From Christensenella minuta (GTDB lineage: Bacteria > Bacillota > Clostridia > Christensenellales > Christensenellaceae), in the NCBI RefSeq assembly GCF_003628755.1, contig NZ_CP029256.1:267585-331584 (forward strand): DNA of 64,000 nt, given 5' to 3'. Shown here in pieces: positions 7,551 through 16,276 of the stretch. Each line of letters starts with the position of its first letter. Position 1 is the stretch's first letter. The notes under the pieces were generated by a model that made no database searches, was not told where the DNA came from, and saw only the letters and a program-made list of their open reading frames with translations. The translations under genes and the position numbers were made by a program.

Positions 7551-10500
7551 TTATTCGCCTTCGGGCACGACCGTGGGCGAAGGTTCCACCGGGTCCGGAT
7601 CCGGGACTGCCGGGACAGAAGGCGTAGGCACCGCAGGAGCCGGTGATACGGTTGGAAGCAGAGCCTGATGGTCTATCGTGCAGTCCTGCGTCGGATCCTC
7701 TGCGATAGACCCGTCTTCATTGGTTGTTACAGAAATCCCGCCGCCGGAACGCCACCCATAGTAGGGAGAGCCTTCCGCAAAGGTACGGTAGCTGACTGTA
7801 TAATTATATGCCAATTCTTCCGGGCATTTGCCCTCGACAAAACGCATATGTGATTCGCCGCACATTTTGATCTCTTCACTCGTTGAATAACGGCATACAT
7901 CGCATTCCTGGTCAAGGAGCGGGCTGTCGGCCGGCATCAGGGCGGTGACGGGCTCACAAGCGCCGCTTGACGGCTTTTTATTGGAGTATTTGCACACTGT
8001 AGTGGAAATGAGGTTATAATCCGATGCGTCTCCCGGCATGATCGCCTGATCGCTCAAATTCTCATGTATCTGCTGCATATAGGCCTTCCACAAAGGCGCA
8101 CTTGTATGTACAGAAGATCCGCCCATACCTTTCAGGTTTTCGTCGTTCCCAATCCAAAGAGTAGAGGTATAATACGGCGTATAGCCTGCAAAATATACGC
8201 CCATATTATCCGCATTTGTTCCCGTCTTGCCTGCCGTGGTCATATTATCAAGGCGGGCTTCGTAGCCTGTACCGGATTTCACAGCTTCTTCAAGCGCCTC
8301 GGTCAGCATGTAGCAGGTAGACGGCTTAAACGCTTCGTGGATTTCGCGGTCGTTTTCCGTATCAATCACGACATTGCCGTTTGCATCGAGGACCTTGGTA
8401 AAAGAAACGGGCTGTTTATACTCGCCGCCGCGTGCAATAGTCGCGTATGCGCCCGCCATCTCGATAGGCGTGATGTTGGAGCCGCCCATCGCCAGGCCGG
8501 AGCCTGTAGCCGTCCCTTCGAGGCTGGCCTCGGACACACCTAGCTTATACAGGTACTCCACGGATGTTGGAACGGTAACATAATTCATGATTGTCTGCGC
8601 CGCAGCGATATTGAGCGAATGAACGATCGCATCCTCGATTGTAATAGGGCCTTCGGACAATTCGCCCTGCCATTTCGGATAGGTCGGCAGCCCATCGTCT
8701 CCCAGCCATCCGTTGATGTCCTGCTTGATGTAGGGCACATAAGAAGTGAGGCCATATCCAAGCTCGAATGCCGGGCCATATACGGCAATAGGCTTTGCGG
8801 ACGATCCCACCTGCTTATTCCCGTCATAGGCGCGGTTGAAGGTTTTCATTTTGTCTGGTGTCGTACGGGAACCGATGATCGCCTTCAGATTCCCGGTTGC
8901 GTTCTCCACCACAACAGCGGTAGCCTGCGGTTGGATTACTTCATAAGAGTTTCCGTCCGCATCGGTTTTGATAATAGGATCCATATTAGGATAATCGTCC
9001 CAATTTGCAAGTGTATCCTGAACCGTTTGCTGCATATCCGTATCGATCGTCGCGTAAATTTTATACCCGCCCGAACGCAGCGCTTTATCTACCCTCTGGC
9101 GGTTGGCCGTCGTATGCTCCAGCCCTTCCTTATCCATCATAAAGTTTTGGACGTCATAGATCATATATTCAATAAAATGGGGATAAGGATAGAGGGAATT
9201 GGCGGGGGACTCCTCAAGGATATTCATTTCCGCTTTCCACGTATCGAGGTAACCGTCCCTAAGGACCATGTCCGTATCTTCCTTCAGCTTCCACGTACCG
9301 TCTTCGTTCTGCTCGAGGCACGAAGGCGCAAGGTATTTCTCGGCGGGGGTCACGACATCTTCATATTGTTCTTTTGTCAGCTTTCCGTTCCAATACATCC
9401 GCTCGGCAATGATGTTCATACGGTTCACAAGTCCGGGCAGGTTTTCCGGCCTAGTATATGTCGCGCGCCGGGGACTGTACTTCGTGGGGTTCTGCGTAAT
9501 GGCGGCAATACAGATCATTTCGCGCAGATTAAGCTCGGAAAGTTCTTTGCCAAAATAATCTTTTGCGGCGGCCTTAACGCCGTATACCGTCCCGCCAAGG
9601 GGAATCGCGTTCAGGTACGCCTCAAGGATTTCGTCTTTGCTGTATGTTTTTTCAAGCTCCATCGCGAGATACGCCTCCTGGAGCTTGCGTTTATAGGAGC
9701 GCTCATTGGTCAGCAATTCGTTCTTGACCAGCTGCTGCGTGATCGTACTGCCGCCTTCCGTTTTACTGGAGGAAAGGTTCGAGACGAACGCGCCCAAAAG
9801 GCGGCGGAAATCGACGCCGTTATGGTCGTAGAAACGAATGTCCTCCACGGCGATCACCGCATTCTGCAGGTCTGACGGGATTTCTTCCAAATTAGCCCAT
9901 TCCCGGTTCTCAAGGCCGGTATAGGTTGCCAGTTCGACGCCCTCTGAATCGTATATTTTTGTGTTCTGACTCTGATTTTCTATTTTAGAAACGTCAAGCT
10001 CGGGCGTTGTCCCGAGATATGCGTTCGCGACGCCCATGACGGAACCCAGCACGATGGCGACGGCTATAATGATGGCGACAAAAGACATTTTGATCGTGGT
10101 AAGAATTACGCCCAAAGCAAAATTCGGCTTTTTCTCGCGCGGCTTGAAAATCGAACGCTTCCCCGTAACCGGGACCGGCTGGGTCAATTCCTTTTTAGGG
10201 ACCGTTTTTTTACCCTGCGGAGGCGAGGCCTTTTTTACCATGCCGGGAGAAAATTGCCGCGTCATATCATCCGTAAAAACGACGGTTTCCTCGGTGGGAG
10301 CTTCCGCCGGATTTTTAGCGGGCCGCGCCGGTTTTTTCATCTGCTGTTTTGGCGGCAGGGGTTTGCTCTTTTTAACCTTTTTACCGTCAGGAACGGAAAG
10401 AATATCAATCGACTGAGTTTTTTCCCTATCGGCGGATTGTTTTGTTTCCGATTTTGACGCGGCACGAACGGGCATGGTACGAGGAGCAGGCTTTTTCCGC

Positions 10501-10673
10501 GGCTCTTTTGGCGCTTCCGGCGCTTTAGCCTGGTCCTCCTCCTTGTCAAGCGCAAAGAAGCCCTTTACCTTCGAGCCAAGTTCACCGAACTTTTTTCCGA
10601 TGGATTTCATCGTGTCTTTGGCTTTGCCGCCCAATTTTTTTACTTTATCCTGAAACTCTTTTTTAGGAGCCAT
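7551..10673 (-). CDS. Class A penicillin-binding protein (PBP1A family)
   Basis: A 1040-residue bifunctional peptidoglycan synthase. The start is ATG 10673, 11 bases after GGAGG; a longer frame to 10709 lacks a site. An unusually long cytoplasmic tail (about 1-180) rich in Lys, Pro and Ala precedes one membrane helix (about 183-215). The GT51 glycosyltransferase domain follows (EDIRFYDHNGVDFRRL, EGGSTITQQLVKN). The transpeptidase domain has SSAK for SxxK, SLN for SxN and KTGT. The protein ends in a Pro/Val-rich tail of about 35 residues. It is monocistronic between two terminators. Confidence 0.95.
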   Translation of the reverse strand: MAPKKEFQDKVKKLGGKAKDTMKSIGKKFGELGSKVKGFFALDKEEDQAKAPEAPKEPRKKPAPRTMPVRAASKSETKQSADREKTQSIDILSVPDGKKVKKSKPLPPKQQMKKPARPAKNPAEAPTEETVVFTDDMTRQFSPGMVKKASPPQGKKTVPKKELTQPVPVTGKRSIFKPREKKPNFALGVILTTIKMSFVAIIIAVAIVLGSVMGVANAYLGTTPELDVSKIENQSQNTKIYDSEGVELATYTGLENREWANLEEIPSDLQNAVIAVEDIRFYDHNGVDFRRLLGAFVSNLSSSKTEGGSTITQQLVKNELLTNERSYKRKLQEAYLAMELEKTYSKDEILEAYLNAIPLGGTVYGVKAAAKDYFGKELSELNLREMICIAAITQNPTKYSPRRATYTRPENLPGLVNRMNIIAERMYWNGKLTKEQYEDVVTPAEKYLAPSCLEQNEDGTWKLKEDTDMVLRDGYLDTWKAEMNILEESPANSLYPYPHFIEYMIYDVQNFMMDKEGLEHTTANRQRVDKALRSGGYKIYATIDTDMQQTVQDTLANWDDYPNMDPIIKTDADGNSYEVIQPQATAVVVENATGNLKAIIGSRTTPDKMKTFNRAYDGNKQVGSSAKPIAVYGPAFELGYGLTSYVPYIKQDINGWLGDDGLPTYPKWQGELSEGPITIEDAIVHSLNIAAAQTIMNYVTVPTSVEYLYKLGVSEASLEGTATGSGLAMGGSNITPIEMAGAYATIARGGEYKQPVSFTKVLDANGNVVIDTENDREIHEAFKPSTCYMLTEALEEAVKSGTGYEARLDNMTTAGKTGTNADNMGVYFAGYTPYYTSTLWIGNDENLKGMGGSSVHTSAPLWKAYMQQIHENLSDQAIMPGDASDYNLISTTVCKYSNKKPSSGACEPVTALMPADSPLLDQECDVCRYSTSEEIKMCGESHMRFVEGKCPEELAYNYTVSYRTFAEGSPYYGWRSGGGISVTTNEDGSIAEDPTQDCTIDHQALLPTVSPAPAVPTPSVPAVPDPDPVEPSPTVVPEGE

Positions 10674-10732
10674 AAGATTTGTTACCTCCATAGCATGGGA
10701 AAAATGCAAAGGCCATGCCTATACATGGAAAC

Positions 10733-10738
10733 ATTTTA
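10733..10738 (-). promoter_or_regulatory. Extended -10 box for the PBP gene
   Basis: On the minus strand TGCTAAAAT gives an extended -10 about 60 bases before the ATG at 10673. The -35 region is weak. Confidence 0.4.
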
Positions 10739-10801
10739 GCATAAAACCGGGGTTAAATAAATGATTTTCATAAATTATTCATAGTTGGCCGTGGTGCGAC
10801 A

Positions 10802-10830
10802 TTTACAAGAAACTGAAGTTATGGTACTAT
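10802..10830 (+). promoter_or_regulatory. yebC promoter
   Basis: TTTACA (10802-10807) and TACTAT (10825-10830) are separated by 17 bases and lie about 55 bases before the yebC start. Confidence 0.6.
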
Positions 10831-10887
10831 CATTAGGGTATTAAAAAGGGAAATTTCCCCTATAAGATTATATTTGAGGTGAATTTT

Positions 10888-11619
10888 ATGTCCGGACATT
10901 CCAAATGGTCAACGATTAAAAACAAGAAAGGCAAGGCCGACGCCGCGCGCGGCAAGGTTTTTACGAAAATAGGAAGAGAGCTGGCGGTAGCGGTTAAGCT
11001 GGGCGGGCCGGATCCTGCGAGCAATTCGCGCCTGCGTGACGTTATCGCGAAGGCAAAGGCAAACAATATGCCGAACGACAATATTACACGGTCGATTAAA
11101 AAAGCGTCGGGAGAGCTCGGTAACATCAATTATGAAGAATTGACCTACGAAGGCTATGGCATTGGCGGGGCCGCGGTAATTGTTGAGACAATGACGGATA
11201 ATAAAAACAGGACGGTTGGCGAGGTGCGGCATGCATTCGATAAGTTCGGCGGCTCGCTTGGCACCAATGGAAGCGTATCTTTTATGTTTGATAAAAAGGG
11301 CGTGATCGTCATCGATACGGAAGCGGGCGATGAGGATACCGTGATGGAAGCGGCGCTCGAGGCGGGAGCGGAAGATTTTTCCGCTGAGGACGGCGCATAC
11401 GAAATCACAACGGCGCCTGAAGATTTCTCGGCGGTGCGTGAGGCGCTGGAAGGGCAGGGATACGAATTCCTGTCTGCGGAGATCGATATGGTTCCGCAGA
11501 CCATGACCTCTCTTTCGGAAGAGCAGCGAAAGCAATTTGAAAAGATGCTCGATATGCTCGAGGACAACGACGACGTGCAGAACGTTTACCATAATGCGGA
11601 CTTGCCGGACGAAGAGTAG
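10888..11619 (+). CDS. yebC: YebC/PmpR family protein
   Basis: A 243-residue cytosolic protein opening with the family signature [19 protein letters not shown] and containing [15 protein letters not shown]. The start is ATG 10888 after TGAGGTG; the frame opens nine bases earlier but that ATG has no site. Family members act as transcriptional regulators or, in recent work, help ribosomes through proline-rich stretches. The length matches the family, and it is a single-gene unit. Confidence 0.95.
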   Translation: MSGHSKWSTIKNKKGKADAARGKVFTKIGRELAVAVKLGGPDPASNSRLRDVIAKAKANNMPNDNITRSIKKASGELGNINYEELTYEGYGIGGAAVIVETMTDNKNRTVGEVRHAFDKFGGSLGTNGSVSFMFDKKGVIVIDTEAGDEDTVMEAALEAGAEDFSAEDGAYEITTAPEDFSAVREALEGQGYEFLSAEIDMVPQTMTSLSEEQRKQFEKMLDMLEDNDDVQNVYHNADLPDEE

Positions 11620-11625
11620 GGTGAA

Positions 11626-11658
11626 TGACGCTGGAAGCGTCAGCGAGGGCGGCGCCCT
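11626..11658 (+). repeat. Two adjacent hairpins after yebC
   Basis: TGACGCT-gga-AGCGTCA (11626-11642) and AGGGC-ggc-GCCCT (11646-11658) lie back to back with no T-run. They may protect the yebC transcript end or be a short dispersed repeat. Confidence 0.45.
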
Positions 11659-11700
11659 GGGGCAAGTGAACCGACGGCTATTTAAAAGGGGATTTAACGG

Positions 11701-11709
11701 TGCTATACT
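11701..11709 (+). promoter_or_regulatory. Extended -10 promoter for the prepilin gene
   Basis: TGCTATACT forms an extended -10 (core 11704-11709) upstream of the prepilin reading frame. The -35 is not clear. The predicted transcript starts near 11716. Confidence 0.45.
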
Positions 11710-11730
11710 GCTTTTAGGTTAAGAAATAAT

Positions 11731-11788
11731 TATGGCTTTGACGGGGATGGACTATGTGTGGGGGGCTCTGCTGTGCGCAGAAGCCATA
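11731..11788 (+). ncRNA. Candidate structured leader RNA of the prepilin gene
   Basis: A perfect 8-bp closing stem TATGGCTT (11731-11738) / AAGCCATA (11781-11788) encloses 42 bases rich in G. The element lies between the likely transcript start and the ATG at 11813. It does not match the conserved core of c-di-GMP-I or -II riboswitches as far as I can see. Identity unknown. Confidence 0.35.
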
Positions 11789-11812
11789 AAAGCTAAAAAG
11801 GAATAATACCTG

Positions 11813-12255
11813 ATGAGACAGACAAAGAAAAAGGGTTCACACTGATTGAATTGATTATTGTAATCGCAATTTTGGCAATTCTTGCGGCAATTTTGATTCC
11901 GAACATTGCCGGATATCTGAAGTCCGCCAGTACGGAAGTGGCGCACTCCGACCTGAAATTGATCGAAAGGACGTTCCAAAACGCGACGGCGCTTGCTGCG
12001 GCGAAAGAGTACGAACTGCAAGGGCAGATCATTATTCCAGCCAACGCGCAGCATTCAACAGCGGCTGAGCAATACCTTACCGGGAAAATGAATGAAACGC
12101 TAGGGGAAGAACTTGAATATTCTATTTTTTACGAGGCTTCAAATGATCCGCAGCATCCCGATGTTCCCCAGTATCTTATCATTAGTTACTGGCCCGACGG
12201 GCGGGACGGCGATGTTTACGTCCTCAATAACGGCACATTTGAGGATCCGCAGTAA
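11813..12255 (+). pseudogene. Type IV prepilin-like protein with an in-sequence frameshift
   Basis: The body of the gene encodes a class III signal followed by a membrane helix (GFTLIELIIVIAILAILAA), the hallmark of type IV pilins and pseudopilins, then about 110 residues ending in a stop at 12253. No start codon is available in that frame before a stop at 11794. The obvious start, ATG 11813 (MRQTKKKG), is in another frame and reaches TGA within 11 codons. One extra A in the A5 run at 11828-11832, or a -1 slip at AAAAAG, joins the two into MRQTKKKGFTLIEL. It may be a sequencing error, a phase-variable gene, a programmed frameshift or a true pseudogene. No other pilus gene is near. Confidence 0.7.
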
Positions 12256-12274
12256 AACGACCCTAAGAGAATAA

Positions 12275-12313
12275 GCTGTCTGCCTAAGGGGTAAAAGGCA
12301 GACGGCTTTTTTT
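12275..12313 (+). terminator. Terminator of the prepilin gene
   Basis: An 11-bp stem GCTGTCTGCCT / AGGCAGACGGC with G-T wobble and a 11-base loop is followed by seven T. Confidence 0.85.
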
Positions 12314-12368
12314 ATGGCCAATTTTTTTGTTCAGGCGGCATGGATGGTTTTACGTACGCAAAAGACAC

Positions 12369-12408
12369 ATTCACCGCATCCATGCAGCTGTTCACGGATG
12401 CGGTGAAT
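12369..12408 (-). terminator. 13-bp perfect inverted repeat, possible SDR terminator
   Basis: ATTCACCGCATCC (12369-12381) and its exact complement (12396-12408) flank a 14-base loop. On the minus strand the stem is followed by GTGTCTTTTGCG, a poor T-run, about 70 bases after the SDR stop. It could be a terminator for the minus-strand gene or a protein-binding palindrome. Confidence 0.45.
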
Positions 12409-12474
12409 ACGGAGCCTGAATATTTGCAATGTTACGCTTGCGTTCTCAGCAAATTTTTAAAAAGCGCTTATTTG

Positions 12475-13236
12475 CTATTTCATTGCCCCCCACAGCGTCA
12501 TCACCGAGCCTGCGGGGAGGATTTTGGCAAAAAACAAATGCAGTTTATTAAAAATTCCATATACGGAAAGATCCCGGCCCTTTTGTGCGTCCCTGATCGC
12601 GCGCGCGACGACATTTTTGGGAAGGGAAGGAAAGAAGAAGTTCCGTACCGCACCCGCGTCCGCATTTTTTCTGGCGACGTCGAAAAATTCCGTTTTGGTC
12701 CAGCCCGGGCATACTGCCGTCACAGTCACTCCCCGCTTTCCGAGCTCGCGGTTCAATGCGCGGGAATAGCTCAGTACGAATGCTTTTGTTGCGGCGTAAA
12801 TATTCATGTCCGGCAGGGGCTGGAACGCAGCTGTGGAGGCGATCTCAAGGATATGCCCGCCGGATTCCATATAAGGAATTGCAGCGAGGGTCATCTGTGT
12901 CAGGGCGCGCACGTTAAGATCGATCATTGAGAGGGAATCCGCTTCGCTCACCGCGTCGAAATCTCCGAATTTGGCAAAGCCGGAACAATTCGCGAGATAG
13001 CGGATGTTGGGGTTCTCCGCGGCAAGTGCGGCCTTGATTCCTTCTATGCCGGACGGCTGCGTCAGATCGCATGCAAAAATGCGCAGGGGGGTCGAAACTT
13101 CCCTGGCAAGCTCTTTCAAACGTTCTTCACGACGTGCGGCAACCCATATCTGGCCGAGCCCGCCAAGATCGGAAAGCTGTTTTACAAATTCTTTTCCCAT
13201 ACCGGAAGATGCGCCCGTTACGATTGCGATTTCCAA
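12475..13236 (-). CDS. Short-chain dehydrogenase/reductase
   Basis: A 253-residue classical SDR. It has the cofactor motif TGASSGMG near residues 7-14, with AARREER after the second strand suggesting NADP preference, the catalytic Ser in IASTAAF and the YAATK catalytic pair. The substrate is unknown. It lies 57 bases downstream of a second SDR on the same strand and the two are probably one operon. Their similar motifs (SARREERLLAL and AARREERLKEL) suggest an old duplication. Confidence 0.88.
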   Translation of the reverse strand: MEIAIVTGASSGMGKEFVKQLSDLGGLGQIWVAARREERLKELAREVSTPLRIFACDLTQPSGIEGIKAALAAENPNIRYLANCSGFAKFGDFDAVSEADSLSMIDLNVRALTQMTLAAIPYMESGGHILEIASTAAFQPLPDMNIYAATKAFVLSYSRALNRELGKRGVTVTAVCPGWTKTEFFDVARKNADAGAVRNFFFPSLPKNVVARAIRDAQKGRDLSVYGIFNKLHLFFAKILPAGSVMTLWGAMK

Positions 13237-13293
13237 TTTCCATTCCTCCTTCGCTTTATACTGTACAGATAAACAAAGGGAAAAAAGGAAAAC

Positions 13294-14049
13294 TTATTTT
13301 CCCTGCTTTCCTTTCTGGATACCATATGCCATCTTCGCGACAATGCTGTCCGGCAGCAGCTTTGAGAAAAAATGAGCGGCTTTCATGACTGCCCCGGGGA
13401 CGATCACCGTTTTTCCGCCGAACATCTTTCTGACGGCATATTTGGCGACATATTCGGAAGAAAGCCCGTTCATGCCGAACCGCACGCCTGCGGTAGCGTT
13501 GAACTCCGTGTCCACCGGGCCAGGGCACAGGGCGCCAATATACACGTTTCGGCCCGCTTTCCTAAGCTCCTCATGGATTCCCTGCGAGAGACGCAGAACG
13601 TACGCCTTGGAGGCGTAGTAGGATGCAAACAAAGGCCCGGGCATAAACCCGGCTGAAGAAGCGACATTCAGGATATATCCGCTGTCTTTTTGAATAAAAT
13701 CTTTTAGGAACAGCTTGGTGAGGATGTGCACGGAAAAGATGTTTACGTCGAGCATGCTGATCTCCTGCGAAAGAACCGTTTCATCGAACGCACCGAAGAC
13801 GCCGTAGCCTGCATTATTGATTAGGATATCGACATCCTCCCCGCGCGTCTCCTCATAAAGGCGCAGGCATTCTTCCTGTTTGGATAAATCTGCCGTAATG
13901 ACGCGGACATTCGCCGGGATTTTTTCTTTGAGTGCAAGGAGGCGTTCCTCGCGCCTCGCGCTGATAATCAGGTCGCAGCCCCGGCCCGCGAGCTCATATG
14001 CGATATCCCGGCCGATCCCCGAGCTTGCGCCCGTAATAAGTGCTTTCAT
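13294..14049 (-). CDS. Short-chain dehydrogenase/reductase (DltE/YqjQ-like)
   Basis: A 251-residue classical SDR beginning at ATG 14049, five bases after AGGAGG; a longer frame to 14139 has no site. It shows TGASSGIG, NNAGYG, VASSAGF and the catalytic YYASK. It is the first gene of the two-gene SDR unit. Substrate unknown. Confidence 0.88.
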   Translation of the reverse strand: MKALITGASSGIGRDIAYELAGRGCDLIISARREERLLALKEKIPANVRVITADLSKQEECLRLYEETRGEDVDILINNAGYGVFGAFDETVLSQEISMLDVNIFSVHILTKLFLKDFIQKDSGYILNVASSAGFMPGPLFASYYASKAYVLRLSQGIHEELRKAGRNVYIGALCPGPVDTEFNATAGVRFGMNGLSSEYVAKYAVRKMFGGKTVIVPGAVMKAAHFFSKLLPDSIVAKMAYGIQKGKQGK

Positions 14050-14171
14050 TGCTTCCTCCTGCTGAGTTTTTATTGCGGTTTTGCAAATGACCGCGGAAAA
14101 CCGTACGGTTTCCCGGGTGTTAGGCCTAGCTGCCTGCAAGACGCCAACTCGTCCCTTAATAGGTACATTTT

Positions 14172-14177
14172 ATTATA
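14172..14177 (-). promoter_or_regulatory. -10 box for the SDR pair
   Basis: On the minus strand TGCTATAAT gives an extended -10 about 120 bases before the SDR start. It overlaps the region of the divergent amidase promoter. The -35 is weak. Confidence 0.45.
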
Positions 14178-14193
14178 GCATGCCGGCGCAGCA

Positions 14194-14222
14194 TTGTGTA
14201 ATCGGGGAAGTATGGCTATAAT
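14194..14222 (+). promoter_or_regulatory. Promoter of the amidase lipoprotein gene
   Basis: TTGTGT (14194-14199), a 17-base spacer and TATAAT (14217-14222), with the start codon 28 bases further on. Confidence 0.7.
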
Positions 14223-14250
14223 AGCGGTATACGAAAGGAAGCGTAAAGCG

Positions 14251-15291
14251 ATGAGAAAAATCTGGACCGTATTGATTTGTATGATATTGTGCACGGGGAT
14301 CGCGGCATGCGCGGCCCGGCCGGAGGAGGCTACGGCCGGACGGTCGGAAGCTGCACGGGAGGCCCCCACGGCTTCTCCCACGGCAACTCCCGTTCCGGCC
14401 CAGCCCTCTGCGACCATGGCTGCGCCCACGCCCGACCCGACGCTTAAAAGCGGGATGGAAAGCGAGGAGGTTAGAGCGCTGCAGCAGCGCCTCGGCGAGC
14501 TCGGGTATCTGAACATCGATGAATATACGATAAAATTTGGCCCGGCAACCGAACGTGCCGTGCGTCTTTTCCAACGGCAGAACGGGCTTGCGGAGGACGG
14601 TATAGCGGGAATAGAAACGCTGGCGCGTATCTACGCGGAGGAAGCAAAGGAATGTACCCTGCCGCTCTCCGGAGTGAAAATAGGACTCGATCCGGGACAC
14701 CAAAGAAAAGGAAACCCGGAGCAGGAAGCTGCCGCTCCCGGTTCTCCGGTGACGAAAAATAAGGTGACCTCCGGTGCGGACGGCAAGAATACCGGCACTC
14801 CGGAATATCAGGTGAATCTTGATGTGGCATTGAAGCTGCGTGATTTGCTGGAGGAAAATGGTGCGGAAGTGGTGATGACCCATGAGACGGCGGATGTCGA
14901 CATCTCGAACCAGGAGCGCGCCAAAATGATGAACGGCGCAGGCGTAGACCTCGTACTCAGGCTCCATTGCGACGGTGTGGACGATTCGTCGGTGCGCGGC
15001 GCAATGATGCTTGTGCCTGCCGGTGAACACGCGGAAGGGTTTGAGCAGCAAAGCCGGGCGGCGGGCGAGGCGATTTTCGCGGCCTATCTTGCAGCCACGG
15101 GCGCGCGCGACCGCGGGATCATCGCGCGGGACGACCAGACGGGTTTTAACTGGAGCACCGTCCCGGTATGCAATATTGAAATGGGGTGCCTGTCAAACGG
15201 AGACGAGGAGGCCCTGCTTATTTCAAACGATTATCAGAACCAGTGCGCACAGGGGCTTTTGAACGGTATCGCCGATTATTTTGCGGGCTGA
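14251..15291 (+). CDS. Lipoprotein N-acetylmuramoyl-L-alanine amidase with peptidoglycan-binding domain
   Basis: A 346-residue exported enzyme. The start is ATG 14251 after GAAAGGAAG. A signal peptide ends in a lipobox (GIAAC, Cys at about residue 18). A Thr/Pro/Ala linker follows, then a PG_binding_1 repeat (about 65-125; LGYLNIDEYTIKFGPATERA) and an Amidase_3 catalytic domain with zinc-site motifs GLDPGHQ, HETAD and LRLHCDG, and the late EMGCLSN Glu. It cleaves the amide between MurNAc and the stem peptide. The same lipobox-linker-PGB plan recurs in the L,D-transpeptidase gene at 52.1 kb. LysR starts 5 bases after the stop. Confidence 0.9.
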   Translation: MRKIWTVLICMILCTGIAACAARPEEATAGRSEAAREAPTASPTATPVPAQPSATMAAPTPDPTLKSGMESEEVRALQQRLGELGYLNIDEYTIKFGPATERAVRLFQRQNGLAEDGIAGIETLARIYAEEAKECTLPLSGVKIGLDPGHQRKGNPEQEAAAPGSPVTKNKVTSGADGKNTGTPEYQVNLDVALKLRDLLEENGAEVVMTHETADVDISNQERAKMMNGAGVDLVLRLHCDGVDDSSVRGAMMLVPAGEHAEGFEQQSRAAGEAIFAAYLAATGARDRGIIARDDQTGFNWSTVPVCNIEMGCLSNGDEEALLISNDYQNQCAQGLLNGIADYFAG

Positions 15292-15296
15292 AAGCG

Positions 15297-16178
15297 ATGA
15301 ATATCAATCTGGATTATTATAAAACATTTTACTATGTGGCAAGACTCGGCAGTATTACGCTGGCGGCAGAGGCGCTCTGCGTTTCCCAGCCCGCTGTGAG
15401 CCAGTCGATCCGGCAGCTTGAAGAGGCGCTGGGGTGCAGCTTGTTTTTCCGCACGCGCAGCGGCGTGCAGATGACGCCGGAAGGCAAAGCGCTGTATTTC
15501 CATGTGGAAAAAGGATATGAGCAGATCCTGCTGGGGGAGAAAAGAGTGGAAGGCATGCTCGATTTTGAAGCGGGAGAGGTACGGATCGGGGCATCCGATA
15601 TGACGCTCCAGTTTTACCTGCTGCCGTTTCTTGAAGAATTCCACAAAAAGCATCCGAAAATCAAGATCAGCGTGACAAACTCTTCCACTCCGGTAACGGT
15701 CGCGGCGCTGCGTGAAGGGAAGATCGACCTTGGCGTGGTGGGATCGCCGGTGGAACACTATAAAGACCTTTCCGTGCGCGAAGCCGCTGAGATACGGGAT
15801 ATCTTCATTGCCGGAGACGAATTCGGCGCGCTGAGGGGAAAAACGCTGTCTCTGAAGGAGCTTGCGGACTATCCGATCGTATGCCTTGGGCGCGAGACAA
15901 GTACAAGGCGCTATCTCGACGAATTCTTTTATTCGCACGGCGCGGTGCTCGAACCCGATTTCGAGGTCGCGACCTCCGACCTTGTCGCACCTTTTGTAGA
16001 ACGCAATATGGGCATTGGGATCGTCGTCCGCTTTTTTGCGGAAGAAAGCATTCGTGCGGGACGGACCTTTGAGGTGCGGACGAAACATTCGATTCCTGCG
16101 CGCAGTATTTGCATCGTTTCGGGAAGCAGGGGACAAATATCGCGTGCGGCGCAGGAATTCCTGAATACATTAAAATAA
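15297..16178 (+). CDS. LysR-family transcriptional regulator
   Basis: A 293-residue LysR regulator with the N-terminal winged helix (ITLAAEALCVSQPAVSQSIRQ in the first 45 residues) and a periplasmic-binding-like effector domain from about residue 90. ATG 15297 lies 5 bases after the amidase stop, so the two genes may be co-transcribed. The EamA transporter 98 bases downstream on the same strand is a possible target. Effector unknown. Confidence 0.88.
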   Translation: MNINLDYYKTFYYVARLGSITLAAEALCVSQPAVSQSIRQLEEALGCSLFFRTRSGVQMTPEGKALYFHVEKGYEQILLGEKRVEGMLDFEAGEVRIGASDMTLQFYLLPFLEEFHKKHPKIKISVTNSSTPVTVAALREGKIDLGVVGSPVEHYKDLSVREAAEIRDIFIAGDEFGALRGKTLSLKELADYPIVCLGRETSTRRYLDEFFYSHGAVLEPDFEVATSDLVAPFVERNMGIGIVVRFFAEESIRAGRTFEVRTKHSIPARSICIVSGSRGQISRAAQEFLNTLK

Positions 16179-16276
16179 GTTTAGCTTATATATAATATAA
16201 ATATTATTGAGTTTACTTATGCACCCTTCCGGAGTATCATAAATCGTGGAGTTTGTGACGGAAGGAAGTTGTTTTT

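Noticed and set aside
8619-9875. 418-codon open frame on the plus strand
   Set aside because: It runs antisense through the transpeptidase and glycosyltransferase domains of the PBP gene and has no ribosome site.
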